Below are positions 39,618-48,701 of a stretch of 64,000 nt of DNA, in pieces (the first letter of the stretch is position 1; the number at the start of each line of letters is the position of its first letter). The position numbers and the translations under genes are program-made. The notes beneath the pieces were generated by a model. The model had not been told where the DNA came from and did not search any database. It saw nothing but the letters and a program-made list of their open reading frames with translations. Origin of the DNA: CAVYPR01 sp963770505 (GTDB lineage Bacteria > Actinomycetota > Acidimicrobiia > Acidimicrobiales > RAAP-2). The stretch lies in contig CAVYPR010000001.1 of the NCBI GenBank assembly GCA_963770505.1, positions 1 to 64,000 on the forward strand, read 5' to 3'.

Positions 39618-41620
39618 CCGGCCGGGGCCAGGATCCGGCGGAGGAAGTCGGTGGCCTGGCGGCGCTCGGTGGTCCGGCGCATCGGCGGGAAGCGGGCCAG
39701 GAGGACACGGCGGTAGCCGGCGGTGGCCAGCCGCGGGTCGAGCACCGCCACGACGCCCCGGTCGTCGGCCGAGCGGATGAGGCGGCCCGCGCCCTGGGCG
39801 AGCAGGGTGGCCGCCCTCGGCAGGTCGACCAGCGCGAAGGCCGCCTCGCCGGCGCGCTCGCGCCGGGCGGCCAGCAGGGGGTCGTCGGGGCGCGGGAAGG
39901 GGAGGCGGTCCAAGGTGACCAGCGACAGCGAGCGGCCCGGCACGTCGACGCCCTGCCAGAAGCCGAGGGTGGCGAAGAGGCAGGAGGACTCCTCCTCGGC
40001 GAAGGCGGCCAGCAGCCGGCCCTTGGGCAGCTCCCCCTGCTCGAGGAGGCGGAAGGGGAGGCGCCCGCGCAGGGCGGCGGCCGCGGCCTCGGTCGCCCGC
40101 CGGCTCGTGAACAGGGCGAGGGTCCTCCCGCCGGCCGCGGTGATCAGGGCCGCCAGCTCCTCGTGGATCGCCGGCTCGGACTCGGGCCGGCGCCGGTCGG
40201 GGAGGTGGCGGGCCACGTACAACAGGGCGTGCTGGCGGTAGTCGAAGGGGCTCCCCACGTCGAGCTCGTCGACCGGGAACCCGGCGAGGCCGAGGCGCTC
40301 GGCCAGCCGGGGCGGGATGGTGGCGCTGGCCAGCACGGCGGTCACCTCGTCCCACAGCTGGGCAGCCAGCGTCGGCCCGACGTCGATGGGGGAGAGGCGG
40401 AGCACCGGGGACCGAGACGTGCCGTCCACCCAGGCCACCTCGTCGGAGGTCCGGGCGGCGATCCTCGCCAGGTCGCCGGCGAGATGGCCGGCGGCGTTCT
40501 GGGCCCGGGCCCTCCTCGCCGCGCCCTCGGGACCGCCGTCGGCCTCGGATCCCGAGCGCAGCAGGTCCGACACCCGCTGGAGGCGGGCCGAGGCCAGCTC
40601 CAGCAGGCGGGAGAGCTCGACGTCGTCGGGAGGCGGCGGCGGCGGCCGCCGTCGCTCTCGGCCCTCGGGCTCGGCGCCGGCCGGGTCGACCAGCACCCGG
40701 GTGCCCACCCGGTGGCCGAGGGCCGCCTCGAGCGGCGCGGCCAGGTCGGCCACGCCGGCGACCCGGTCGGCGCCGTCGGCGCCGGCGACGGTCCGGGCCA
40801 TGGCGGCCAGGGCCCGGAACCGCCCCGGGGTGACCTCGGCGCCGAGCGACGCCGTCATCACCTCCTCGACCTCGTGGGCCTCGTCGAAGACCACCACCTC
40901 GTGCTCGGGCAGGACGGCGCCCCCGCTGGCCAGGTGGGCGCCGTAGAGGTGGGTGTTGACCACCACCACGTCGGCCGCCGCCGCCGCCGCCCGGGCCCGT
41001 TCGGCGAAGCAGGTGCCGCCCGAGGGGCAGCGGAAGGCGCCCGGGCACTCGCGGGGGCCGACGCTCACCATCGACCAGGCGCGCGGGTGCGGCTCGAAGG
41101 GCAGGTCGGCCCGGTCGCCGTTCTCGGTCTCGCCGGCCCAGTCGAGGAGGCGGCGGACGTGGTCGACCAGCCGGTCCCCGCCCCCCGCCACGCCGTCGTC
41201 GCCCGCCTCGCCCGCCTCGTCGGCGCGGGACGCCTCGTCGAGCTGCTGCTGGACCCCCCGGCCGTCGATCTCGGCCGCCCGCTGGCGGCAGAGGTAGTTG
41301 CTCCGGCCCTTCAGCACGGTGAAGGAGAAGGGCCGGTCGCACGCCGCGGCCACGGACGGGAGGTCCTTCTCGCCTAGCTGGTCCTGGAGGGCCTTGGTGG
41401 CCGTGGCCACGACGACCTTGCGACCCGAGAGCACGGCCGGCACCACGTAGGCCAGCGACTTGCCGGTGCCGGTGCCGGCCTGGACCACCAGGTGCCGCCC
41501 GCTGTCGATGGCCCGGCCCACGGCCTCGGCCATCTCGAGCTGGCCCGACCGCTGCTCCCCGCCGCCGGGCAGGGCGGCGGTGACCCCGGCCAGGGCGGCG
41601 GCGATGTCCTGGTCGCTCAC
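39611..41620 (-). CDS. DinG-family ATP-dependent helicase
   Basis: A 669-aa superfamily 2 helicase of the DinG/XPD type. The Q-like region RSGQLEMAEAVGRAIDSGRH leads to Walker A QAGTGTGKSLAY. Four Cys of an iron-sulfur cluster are visible (in SNYLCRQR, RECPGAFRCPSGGTCF). The DEAH box is in VVFDEAHEVEE. Motifs IV-VI include LALFTSRRAT, FATLGFWQGVDVPG and QGAGRLIRS. It unwinds DNA-RNA hybrids or repair intermediates. A GTG at 41620 is chosen because homology begins there and TAGGTT ends 7 nt upstream; the open frame beyond it is antisense to other genes. Confidence 0.92.
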   Translation of the reverse strand: MSDQDIAAALAGVTAALPGGGEQRSGQLEMAEAVGRAIDSGRHLVVQAGTGTGKSLAYVVPAVLSGRKVVVATATKALQDQLGEKDLPSVAAACDRPFSFTVLKGRSNYLCRQRAAEIDGRGVQQQLDEASRADEAGEAGDDGVAGGGDRLVDHVRRLLDWAGETENGDRADLPFEPHPRAWSMVSVGPRECPGAFRCPSGGTCFAERARAAAAAADVVVVNTHLYGAHLASGGAVLPEHEVVVFDEAHEVEEVMTASLGAEVTPGRFRALAAMARTVAGADGADRVAGVADLAAPLEAALGHRVGTRVLVDPAGAEPEGRERRRPPPPPPDDVELSRLLELASARLQRVSDLLRSGSEADGGPEGAARRARAQNAAGHLAGDLARIAARTSDEVAWVDGTSRSPVLRLSPIDVGPTLAAQLWDEVTAVLASATIPPRLAERLGLAGFPVDELDVGSPFDYRQHALLYVARHLPDRRRPESEPAIHEELAALITAAGGRTLALFTSRRATEAAAAALRGRLPFRLLEQGELPKGRLLAAFAEEESSCLFATLGFWQGVDVPGRSLSLVTLDRLPFPRPDDPLLAARRERAGEAAFALVDLPRAATLLAQGAGRLIRSADDRGVVAVLDPRLATAGYRRVLLARFPPMRRTTERRQATDFLRRILAPAGQ

Positions 41621-41627
41621 TCGGGCG

Positions 41628-41633
41628 AACCTA
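41628..41633 (-). promoter_or_regulatory. -10 box TAGGTT, leaderless helicase
   Basis: TAGGTT on the minus strand ends 7 nt before the GTG at 41620. There is no Shine-Dalgarno. Confidence 0.55.
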
Positions 41634-41676
41634 CCCGCGGCGTGCGCCCGGGACGCCGCCGGCGTGCCGTGGTCGC

Positions 41677-42141
41677 TCAGGCGAAGCGGGCGGCCCGGGT
41701 GCCCGGCGGGTGGCCGACGCCGGGCACGGCGTCGGGGTTCTCGACGCACACCTCGCACTCGAGGCCGTCGGGATCGCGGAAGAAGATGCTGAGCATGGGG
41801 CCGAAGTCGGTCACGAAGTCGTCGGCCGCCCCCCGCGCCATGAGTCGTCGGCGGATCTCCTCGAAGTCCCCGAGGGAGGCGGCCTGCAGGGCCAGGTGGT
41901 CGAGCCGGCCCCGCCCGAACATCGGCGTCTGGTGGTCGGCCTCGTGGTTGCCCTCGATCTGGAAGACGTTCAGTTCCGCCCAGTCCCCGATCTTGATGAT
42001 GGAAAGCCGCGGGCCGCCGCCCTCGGGGAGCTCGCTGCCGTCGCGGACGACCTCGGCGTCGAAGACCTCCCGGTAGAAGGCGTTCAGCCGGTCGGCGTCG
42101 TTGGTGAGCACCGCCACGTGGTTGAGGCCCTTGAGCAGCAC
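41677..42141 (-). CDS. VOC superfamily glyoxalase-like protein
   Basis: A 154-aa VOC protein: LNHVAVLTNDADRLNAFYREVF at the N-terminus, then RLDHLALQAASLGDFEEIRR and FFRDPDGLECEVC in the second half. Ligand positions His8 (NHVAV), His at DHLAL and Glu in LECEV form the usual metal set. Its role in metabolism is unknown. Unlike neighbours, it has a Shine-Dalgarno (GAGGAGGG) near the start and a -10-like TAGGGT further upstream. It is followed by the helicase gene on the same strand. Confidence 0.88.
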   Translation of the reverse strand: MLLKGLNHVAVLTNDADRLNAFYREVFDAEVVRDGSELPEGGGPRLSIIKIGDWAELNVFQIEGNHEADHQTPMFGRGRLDHLALQAASLGDFEEIRRRLMARGAADDFVTDFGPMLSIFFRDPDGLECEVCVENPDAVPGVGHPPGTRAARFA

Positions 42142-42194
42142 GACACCCTCCTCTTGGCCGATGACCCCGGTTTCCCCACCCTAGGCGGCGGCGG

Positions 42195-42200
42195 TAGTTT
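42195..42200 (+). promoter_or_regulatory. -10 box TAGTTT, leaderless uppS
   Basis: TAGTTT ends 6 nt before the uppS GTG at 42207. Confidence 0.55.
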
Positions 42201-42206
42201 CCCGTC

Positions 42207-43016
42207 GTGTCGACTTCCTTCGAGCGCCCCCACCGTGCCCGGCGGAACGACCGCGCCGACGCCCCCGAGGCCGGGGGTGCCGACCCGGCGGTCGACCCGG
42301 TGCCGGCCGAGCTCGACCGGAGCCGGGTGCCGGCCCACGTGGCGTGTGTCATGGACGGCAACGGACGCTGGGCCAGCCGGCGGAACCTGCCGCGGACCGA
42401 GGGCCACGCCGCCGGTGAGGCGGCGCTGCTCGACGTGGTCAACGGGGGCCTCGAGATCGGGGTCCGGTGGCTGACCATGTACGCCTTCTCCACCGAGAAC
42501 TGGCGGCGGCCCCCCGACGAGGTGCGCTATCTCATGGGGTTCAACGAGTCGCTGCTGATGCGCCGGCGCGACGAGCTGCACCAAAAGGGCGTGCGCATCC
42601 GTTTCGCCGGGAGGAGGGACTGGCGGGTCCCGCGCCGGGTGCTGCGCCGCATGGACGAGTCGATCGAGCTCACCAAGGCCAACCGCACCCTGACCCTCAC
42701 CATGGCGTTCAACTACGGCGGCCGGGCCGAGATCGTCGACGCCGTGCGGTCGCTGGTGGCCGAGGGCATCGCCCCCGACAAGGTGGACGAGCGGGCCATC
42801 CGCCGGCATCTCTACTTCCCCGACATGCCAGACCCCGACCTGGTGCTGCGTACCTCGGGCGAGCACCGGATCTCCAATTTCCTTCTCTGGGAGATCGCCT
42901 ACAGCGAGCTGGTCTTCCCCGACGTCCTGTGGCCCGACGTCCGCCGCTCCCACCTCTACGCTGCCGTCGTGGAGTACCAGCGACGCAACCGCCGCTACGG
43001 CGGCATCGACGGATGA
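42207..43016 (+). CDS. uppS: Polyprenyl diphosphate synthase (cis-prenyltransferase)
   Basis: A 269-aa enzyme that condenses isopentenyl diphosphate to the lipid carrier for peptidoglycan and other wall polymers. The catalytic motif VACVMDGNGRWA has Asp50 in the pyrophosphate-binding loop. Others are EGHAAG, TMYAFSTENWRRPPDEV, LTLTMAFNYGGRAE and LVLRTSGEHRISNFLLWE. The first 40 residues, rich in Arg/Asp/Pro, extend beyond most homologues. It heads an operon with a small membrane protein, recO, hemW and glyS. Confidence 0.95.
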   Translation: MSTSFERPHRARRNDRADAPEAGGADPAVDPVPAELDRSRVPAHVACVMDGNGRWASRRNLPRTEGHAAGEAALLDVVNGGLEIGVRWLTMYAFSTENWRRPPDEVRYLMGFNESLLMRRRDELHQKGVRIRFAGRRDWRVPRRVLRRMDESIELTKANRTLTLTMAFNYGGRAEIVDAVRSLVAEGIAPDKVDERAIRRHLYFPDMPDPDLVLRTSGEHRISNFLLWEIAYSELVFPDVLWPDVRRSHLYAAVVEYQRRNRRYGGIDG

Positions 43017-43264
43017 TCTTCACCAAGGTGGCGATCGGCTTCGGCGTCGTGGCCGCCGCGCTCTTGTTCTGGATGGCCGTGTCCGGGGTGGCCGTGGCCA
43101 CCGAGCTGCTGGTGTCGGCCCTGGCCATCGTGGTGCTGATCGCCGGGGGCAACTGGCTGTCGGGCCGCCGGGGACGGCCCGGGGCCGGGCCGCCCCCCGG
43201 CCCCGGTCAGGTGCCGGGCGGCCCGGGCGCCGGCGGCCCGGAGACGGGGGCCGGGGGACGATGA
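43013..43264 (+). CDS. Small membrane protein between uppS and recO
   Basis: An 83-aa protein with two hydrophobic helices (about residues 6-28 and 30-47) and a basic Gly/Pro-rich tail (SGRRGRPGAGPPPGPGQ). Both ends overlap neighbours as ATGA, a sign that it is translated as part of the operon. No domain is recognised. It could be an accessory to undecaprenyl metabolism, but only position suggests this. Confidence 0.7.
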   Translation: MIFTKVAIGFGVVAAALLFWMAVSGVAVATELLVSALAIVVLIAGGNWLSGRRGRPGAGPPPGPGQVPGGPGAGGPETGAGGR

Positions 43265-43995
43265 GCCTGTTTCGCGACCGGGGGGTGGTGCTGCGCACCT
43301 ACCGCCTCGGCGAGGCCGACCGGATCGTCGTCCTGCTCAGCGAGCACCACGGCAAGGTGCGGGCGGTGGCCAAGGGGGTGCGGCGCACGGGGAGCAAGTT
43401 CGGGGCCCGCCTCGAGCCGCTCAGCCACGTGGCCCTGTTGCTCTGGCAGGGGCGCGGCGACCTCGACGTGGTGAACCAGGCGGAGGTGGTCGACCACTTC
43501 CGCACGGTGCGCGAGGACCTCGACCGCGTGACCCGCGCCTTCTCCCTGCTCGAGGTGGCCGACCAGCTGGCCCAGGAGCGCCACGCCGACCCCGCCCTCT
43601 ACGAGATGCTGGTCGGGGCCCTGCGCGCGCTGGCCGACCCCGCTCGCGACCCCACCTTGGTGGCCCCGGCCTTCTTCATGAAAGCCCTGGTGCTCGAGGG
43701 GGCCGGGCCGGTCCTCGACGGCTGCGCCTCTTGCGGCGAGCCCGACGGCGCAGTGGAGCTGGTCGCCTTCGACCTGACCGAAGGCGGGGCGCTCTGCCGG
43801 CGCTGCCGGAGGGGGCGCCCGGTCTCGCCCGAGGCCCTCGACCTCCTGCGGCGGATGCTGGGCGGGGAGCTCGCCGCCGTCCTGGGTGGCCCGCCGCCGG
43901 CCTGCTCCGAGGAGGTGGCGGCGCTCGCCGCCGAGTCGATGGAGGCGCACCTCGACCGCCGGCTGCGCTCCGTGCGGTCGGTGGCCGGCTACTGA
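43261..43995 (+). CDS. recO: DNA repair protein RecO
   Basis: RecFOR-pathway mediator of 244 aa that loads RecA on SSB-coated DNA. The N-terminal OB fold (MSLFRDRGVVLRTYRLGEAD, VRAVAKGVRRTGSKFGARLE) is followed by a helical domain with zinc-type Cys pairs (CASCGEP and CRRCRRG). Length and motif order are normal. ATG overlaps the previous stop. Confidence 0.93.
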   Translation: MSLFRDRGVVLRTYRLGEADRIVVLLSEHHGKVRAVAKGVRRTGSKFGARLEPLSHVALLLWQGRGDLDVVNQAEVVDHFRTVREDLDRVTRAFSLLEVADQLAQERHADPALYEMLVGALRALADPARDPTLVAPAFFMKALVLEGAGPVLDGCASCGEPDGAVELVAFDLTEGGALCRRCRRGRPVSPEALDLLRRMLGGELAAVLGGPPPACSEEVAALAAESMEAHLDRRLRSVRSVAGY

Positions 43996-44007
43996 GCGGG
44001 GGTCTCG

Positions 44008-45114
44008 GTGGCCCCGCCCGCGGCGTTCGGCGTCTACGTCCACGTGCCGTTCTGCCGTAGCCGTTGCGACTACTGCGCCTTCGCCACCTACACCGACCGC
44101 GACCACCTGATCGACCGCTACGTGGCCGCCTGCATCGCCGAGCTGCGCCGGGTGGCCGGGACGGGGGAGCTCCCCGCAGCGACCAGCGTCTTCTTCGGCG
44201 GGGGGACTCCCTCGCGCCTGGAAGCCGGCTCGCTGACGGGGATCCTGGGCGCGCTGGAACTGGCCGAGGACGCCGAGGTGACCGTCGAGTGCAACCCCGA
44301 GGACGCCGCCCCCGAGAGGCTGGCCGCCTACCGGGAGGCTGGGGTGACCCGGCTCTCCTTCGGGGTCCAGTCGACGGCGGCCCACGTCCTCGCCGACCTC
44401 GGTCGGCGCCACCGGCCCGAGCCGCTGGCCAGGCTGGCCGCCGTGGTGGCCGACGCCGGGTTCGACACGTGGAACCTCGACCTCATCTTCGGGGCCGTGG
44501 CCGAGACCGACGCCGACTGGGAGCGCACCGTGTCCGAGGCGGTGGCGTCGGGCGCACCGCACGTGAGCGCGTACGCCCTCACCGTCGAGCCCGGCACGCC
44601 GTTGGCCGGCGACCCGGGCCGGCACCCCACAGACGACGTGCAGGCCCGCCGCTACGAGCACGCCGAGGCGGTGCTGTCCGCCGCCGGCTACCGCTGGGAG
44701 GAGATCTCCAACTGGTGCCTGGACGGCCACGGCTGCCGGCACAACCGCCTCTACTGGAGCCAGGGCGACTACCTGGGGGTGGGGTCGGCCGCCCACTCCC
44801 ACCGGGACGGGCGGCGGTGGTGGAACGTCCGTACCCCGGACCGCTACGTCGGCGCCGTCGAGTCCGGGCGCTCGACGGTGGCCGGCGAAGAGGTGCTCAC
44901 CGGGGCCCAGCGGGAGTTCGAGCGGCTGGCCCTCTCGCTGCGCACCCCGGAGGGCGTTCCCGCCGGCGCGCTGCCCGACACCCCCGAGCTGGCGGGCCTC
45001 GTCGAGCGGTCCGAGGACCGTTGCGTGCTCACCGTGCAGGGGCGCCTCTTGGCCAACGCGGTCACCGCGTACCTGGCGGTGGCCGAGGACGCGCCCACTA
45101 TCCTGCGCCCATGA
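44008..45114 (+). CDS. hemW: Heme chaperone HemW / radical SAM coproporphyrinogen-like
   Basis: A 368-aa radical-SAM protein of the HemN/HemW group. The cluster motif CRSRCDYC has Cys16, Cys20 and Cys23. FFGGGTPSRL is the SAM-binding GGE-like region, and VECNPEDAAPERLAAYREAG and LSFGVQS follow. HemW proteins deliver heme, whereas true HemN has an extra N-terminal arm absent here, so HemW is preferred. The GTG at 44008 follows recO by 12 bases. The stop overlaps glyS. Confidence 0.88.
   Translation: MAPPAAFGVYVHVPFCRSRCDYCAFATYTDRDHLIDRYVAACIAELRRVAGTGELPAATSVFFGGGTPSRLEAGSLTGILGALELAEDAEVTVECNPEDAAPERLAAYREAGVTRLSFGVQSTAAHVLADLGRRHRPEPLARLAAVVADAGFDTWNLDLIFGAVAETDADWERTVSEAVASGAPHVSAYALTVEPGTPLAGDPGRHPTDDVQARRYEHAEAVLSAAGYRWEEISNWCLDGHGCRHNRLYWSQGDYLGVGSAAHSHRDGRRWWNVRTPDRYVGAVESGRSTVAGEEVLTGAQREFERLALSLRTPEGVPAGALPDTPELAGLVERSEDRCVLTVQGRLLANAVTAYLAVAEDAPTILRP
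45099..45104 (+). promoter_or_regulatory. -10 box TATCCT, leaderless glyS
   Basis: TATCCT lies inside the end of hemW and ends 6 nt before the glyS ATG (45111), suggesting an internal promoter in addition to the operon. Confidence 0.5.
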
Positions 45115-46457
45115 CCGAGCCGGCGGCCGAGGGGATGGGGGAGTCGGAACCGGCCGACCAGGACCTGATGGACAAGGTGGTCGGCCTGGCCAAACGCCGG
45201 GGGTTCATCTTCCAGTCGGCCGAGATCTACGGCGGCTTCCGCTCCACCTACGACTACGGGCCGCTCGGGGTCAACCTGCTGCGCAACGTGAAGGACGCCT
45301 GGTGGCGGTCGATGGTCCAGCTGCGCGACGACGTGGTCGGCCTCGACGCCGCCATCCTCTCGCCCCCCGCCGTCTGGGAGGCCTCGGGCCACCTGGCCAA
45401 CTTCACCGACCCCCTGGTCGACTGCCGGCAGTGCCGCAGCCGGTGGCGGGCCGACAAGATCGACGGGGTCTGCCCGAGCTGCGGGTCGACCGACTTCACC
45501 GAGGCCCGGGCCTTCAACCTCATGTTCAAGACCCACGCCGGGCCCATCGAGGACGAAGGCGCCGTCGCCTACCTGCGCCCCGAGACCGCCCAGGGGATGT
45601 TCATCAACTTCGCCAACGTGCTCCAGACCACCCGCAAGCGGCCGCCCTTCGGGATCGCCCAGGTGGGCAAGTCGTTCCGCAACGAGATCACCCCCCAGAA
45701 CTTCGTCTTTCGGACCCGCGAGTTCGAGCAGATGGAGATGGAGTACTTCGTCCCGCCGGACCAGGGACCGCGCTGGCACCAGTACTGGCTGGACGAGCGG
45801 TACCGGTGGTACCTGGAGCTGGGGATCCCCACCGAGAAGCTGCGGCTGCGCCACCACGAGGCCGACGAGCTCTCCCACTACTCCTCGGCCACGTCCGACG
45901 TGGAGTTCCTCTTCCCCTGGGGGTGGGACGAGCTCGAGGGCGTGGCCAACCGCACCGACTACGACCTGCGCCAGCACGCCGCGGCCTCCGGGGAGCGGCT
46001 CGACTACTTCGACCCCGCCACCAACGAGCGCTACACGCCCCACGTCATCGAGCCGGCGGCCGGGGCCACCCGGGCCATGATGGCCTTCCTGCTCGCCGCC
46101 TACGACGAGGACGAGGTGGGGGGCGAGCCCCGCACCGTGCTCCGGCTCCACCACCGCCTCGCCCCCTACCAGGTGGCGGTGCTGCCCCTCTCCAAGAAGG
46201 ACACCCTCGAGCCGCTGGCCCGCGAGGTCCTCGGCCTCCTCCAGCCCCACTTCATGTGCGACTACGACGTCACCCAGGGCATCGGCCGCCGCTACCGCCG
46301 CCAGGACGAGGTGGGCACGCCCTGGTGCGTGACCGTCGACTTCGAGTCGTTGGAGGACCGGGCGGTGACCGTGCGCGACCGGGACTCGACCGACCAGGTC
46401 CGTGTGGGGATCGACGGGCTGGTCGACGAGCTTCGGGCACGGGCCGGCGGACGGTAA
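45111..46457 (+). CDS. glyS: Glycyl-tRNA synthetase (dimeric type)
   Basis: Class II synthetase of 448 aa, the homodimeric eukaryote-like form. KRRGFIFQSAEIYGGFRSTYDYGPLG is the N-terminal signature. Zinc ligands are in DCRQCRSRW and GVCPSCGSTD. YLRPETAQGMFINFAN is motif 2 region and IGKSFRNEI-type sequence is seen as VGKSFRNEITPQNFVFRTRE. The anticodon domain has LAPYQVAVLPLSKKD. The ATG overlaps hemW as ATGA. Confidence 0.97.
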   Translation: MTEPAAEGMGESEPADQDLMDKVVGLAKRRGFIFQSAEIYGGFRSTYDYGPLGVNLLRNVKDAWWRSMVQLRDDVVGLDAAILSPPAVWEASGHLANFTDPLVDCRQCRSRWRADKIDGVCPSCGSTDFTEARAFNLMFKTHAGPIEDEGAVAYLRPETAQGMFINFANVLQTTRKRPPFGIAQVGKSFRNEITPQNFVFRTREFEQMEMEYFVPPDQGPRWHQYWLDERYRWYLELGIPTEKLRLRHHEADELSHYSSATSDVEFLFPWGWDELEGVANRTDYDLRQHAAASGERLDYFDPATNERYTPHVIEPAAGATRAMMAFLLAAYDEDEVGGEPRTVLRLHHRLAPYQVAVLPLSKKDTLEPLAREVLGLLQPHFMCDYDVTQGIGRRYRRQDEVGTPWCVTVDFESLEDRAVTVRDRDSTDQVRVGIDGLVDELRARAGGR

Positions 46458-46472
46458 CGCCGCGGGGGCCGG

Positions 46473-46498
46473 CTCCGCCCGTACCATTGTGGGCGGGG
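46473..46498 (+). promoter_or_regulatory. Inverted repeat with -10 box before response regulator
   Basis: CTCCGCCC (46473-46480) and GGGCGGGG (46491-46498) flank a 10-base spacer containing TACCAT (46482-46487), a likely -10 box. The repeat would suit a dimeric regulator such as the NarL-type protein encoded next, which could control itself. Confidence 0.4.
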
Positions 46499-46530
46499 AT
46501 CGATGGGGTCCCCGACCAGAGGGCGGTGCC

Positions 46531-47184
46531 ATGGAGGACGACCAGACGATCTCCGTCGTGATCGTGGACGACCACGCCCTGTTGCGCGAGGGGACCCGGC
46601 AGATCCTCGAACGGGCCGGGGGGTTCACCCTGGTCGGCGAGGCGGACTCGGGCGAGCCGGCGCTGGCCCTGGTGGCCGACCACCACCCCGACATCGTCCT
46701 GCTCGACCTGCGGCTGCCGGGGATGAACGGGGTCGAGGTGGCGCGCCGCATGGTGGAGGTCTCGCCCACCTCCCGGGTGGTCATCCTGAGCGCCTTCGAC
46801 GAGATCGACTACGTACGCGCCGCCCTGGCCGCGGGGGTGGCCGGCTACCTGCTCAAGACCACCCCGGCCGACGAGCTGGTCGGGGCCATACGGACCGCGT
46901 ACTCGGGGGTGGTGGTGCTCGACCCGGGCCTGTCCCCCTACGTGCTGCGCGCCCCGGGCGGCGGGCCGGTGACCTCGGGGCTCGAGGCGCTGACGACCCG
47001 CGAGCGCGAGGTGGTGGACCTGGTGGCCCAGGGGCTGCCCAACAAGGCCATCGCCGCGCAGCTGGGGATCAGCCCCCGCACCGTCGAGGGCCACCTCAAC
47101 CACGTCTTCGAGAAGGTGGGGGCCTCCTCGCGCTCGGCGCTGGTCCGCCTGGCCATGGTCAACGGGATGGTCGCCGGGCCGTGA
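46531..47184 (+). CDS. NarL/FixJ-family response regulator
   Basis: A 217-aa two-component regulator. The receiver domain has Asp13/Asp14, phospho-acceptor Asp59 (VLLDLRLPG) and Lys109 (GYLLKTTP). The LuxR-type HTH is LTTREREVVDLVAQGLPNKA...SPRTVEGHLNHVFEKV (about 154-200). The stop overlaps the sensor kinase start as GTGA, so kinase and regulator form one unit. Signal and targets are unknown; an ABC exporter on the other strand follows. Confidence 0.93.
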   Translation: MEDDQTISVVIVDDHALLREGTRQILERAGGFTLVGEADSGEPALALVADHHPDIVLLDLRLPGMNGVEVARRMVEVSPTSRVVILSAFDEIDYVRAALAAGVAGYLLKTTPADELVGAIRTAYSGVVVLDPGLSPYVLRAPGGGPVTSGLEALTTREREVVDLVAQGLPNKAIAAQLGISPRTVEGHLNHVFEKVGASSRSALVRLAMVNGMVAGP

Positions 47185-48701
47185 ACCAGGCCGGCACCCC
47201 CCTGCCCGGCCTGGAGGCCGCGCCCGCCGGCGCCGCCCGCCGGGCGGCCCGCCCCGAGCTCCTCCGGGACGTGCGGCTGTGGATCACCCTGGGACTGATC
47301 GCCCTGTTCGCCGTGGTGTGGCAGGTGGTGATGGTCCTGCTCGACCATCCCTTCTACTCGGACACCACGAACCTCCTCCCGCTCGGGGTCTTCCTGGTCC
47401 CGGTGCTCTACGCCTCGATCACCTTCGGCCTCGGCGGCGGGATGGTGGTGGCCATCACCTCGGCCGTGGCCACCCTGCCCTGGGTCGTCGAGTCGCTCTC
47501 GCGCGGCAACACCCTCGGGGCGTGGTTCGACTTCGTCCAGGTGCTCGTCTTGATGGTGGTGGCCTACTTCGTGGGCCAGGCGGTGCGCTCCGAGCGGCTG
47601 GCTCGCCAGGCCTCCGAGCGGTCCCGCCAGGACCACCTGCTGGCCGAGATCCGCTACCGCGACCTGTTCGAGACCAACAGCCAGCCCATCCTCCTGGCCG
47701 ACCTGGCCGGGGTGGTCCAGGAGGCGAACGTGGCCGCGCAGGAGCTCTTCGGACGCGACGGCCGTCCGCTGACCGGCGTCCGGATGCAGGCGCTCGTGGG
47801 CGCCGACGCCTTCGACGCCCTGCGCGAGGCGCGGCCGTGGCCGGGCCGGGTCGAGGTGGCCGGCCCGGCCGGCGACACCCCGGCGGTGCTGCGCCCGGTG
47901 GGCCGGGTGGTGACCGTCGACAGCCTGCCCATGGTCCAGGTGGTGCTCCAGGACGTCACCGAGGACTCGCGGCGGCGCCAGCTGGCCCAGGCCTACGCGG
48001 CCGACGTCCTGCGGGGCCAGGAGGACGAGCGCCGTCGGATCGCCCAGGAGCTGCACGACGGCCCCCTGCAGACCCTCGTCCACGTCTGCCGGCTCATCGA
48101 CACGCTGGCCGTGCCGGGCCCCGCCTCACCCGGGCCCCTGCCGGCCTCCCTGGCCCAGCTGCGCTCGGCCACCGAGTCGGCGGTGGCCGAGGTGCGCCAG
48201 ATCTCCCGGGGACTCCGGCCGCCGCTCCTCGACGACCTCGGCCTGCTGGCCGCCCTCCAGCGCCTCTGCGACGAGGCCGAGCACCGGGCCGGGGTGGCGG
48301 TGTCGCTGCGGGTGCACGGCGACGTCCCCCGCCTCTCGCCGGCGGTGGAGCTCACCGTCTACCGCATCGCCCAAGAGGCCCTCTCCAACGTCGACCGCCA
48401 CGCCGGGGCCTCGACCGTCGAGGTGCGGCTGTGGGCGGCCGACGGCCGCCTCGAGCTCCGGGTCATCGACGACGGGCAAGGGTTCGACGCCGGGCCCGAC
48501 GGTGCGGCCGACCGGGGGACCCTGGGCCTGGCCGGCATGGCCGAGCGGGCCACCCTGGTGGGGGGTTGGCTCCAGGTCCGCTCCCGGCCCGGGGCGGGCA
48601 CCACGGTCGCCGCCGCGGTGCCCACGGCCGAGGCCGAGCGGGCCCTGCCGACGGTGCCGGGCGCGCCGGCGCCGGCAGCCGGTCAGGCGGCCCGGCGGTA
48701 G
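47181..48701 (+). CDS. Membrane sensor histidine kinase (NarX/DesK type)
   Basis: A 506-aa sensor. Four hydrophobic segments (about 34-52, 64-85, 88-104, 114-133) are followed by a PAS-like domain (EIRYRDLFETNSQPILLADL...ANVAAQELFG, about 155-260). Then come the HisKA_3 box ERRRIAQELHDGPLQTLVHV (phospho-acceptor His about 292) and an HATPase domain with AQEALSNVDRHAGAST, VIDDGQGFD and GLAGMAERATLVGG. This is the class that pairs with NarL regulators. Its last 19 bases overlap the convergent ABC permease gene. Confidence 0.93.
   Translation: MNQAGTPLPGLEAAPAGAARRAARPELLRDVRLWITLGLIALFAVVWQVVMVLLDHPFYSDTTNLLPLGVFLVPVLYASITFGLGGGMVVAITSAVATLPWVVESLSRGNTLGAWFDFVQVLVLMVVAYFVGQAVRSERLARQASERSRQDHLLAEIRYRDLFETNSQPILLADLAGVVQEANVAAQELFGRDGRPLTGVRMQALVGADAFDALREARPWPGRVEVAGPAGDTPAVLRPVGRVVTVDSLPMVQVVLQDVTEDSRRRQLAQAYAADVLRGQEDERRRIAQELHDGPLQTLVHVCRLIDTLAVPGPASPGPLPASLAQLRSATESAVAEVRQISRGLRPPLLDDLGLLAALQRLCDEAEHRAGVAVSLRVHGDVPRLSPAVELTVYRIAQEALSNVDRHAGASTVEVRLWAADGRLELRVIDDGQGFDAGPDGAADRGTLGLAGMAERATLVGGWLQVRSRPGAGTTVAAAVPTAEAERALPTVPGAPAPAAGQAARR

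Noticed and set aside
41621..42493. N-terminal extension of the DinG-like helicase
   Set aside because: It is antisense to uppS and out of frame with the VOC gene. Helicase homology begins at the GTG at 41620 with a -10 box before it.
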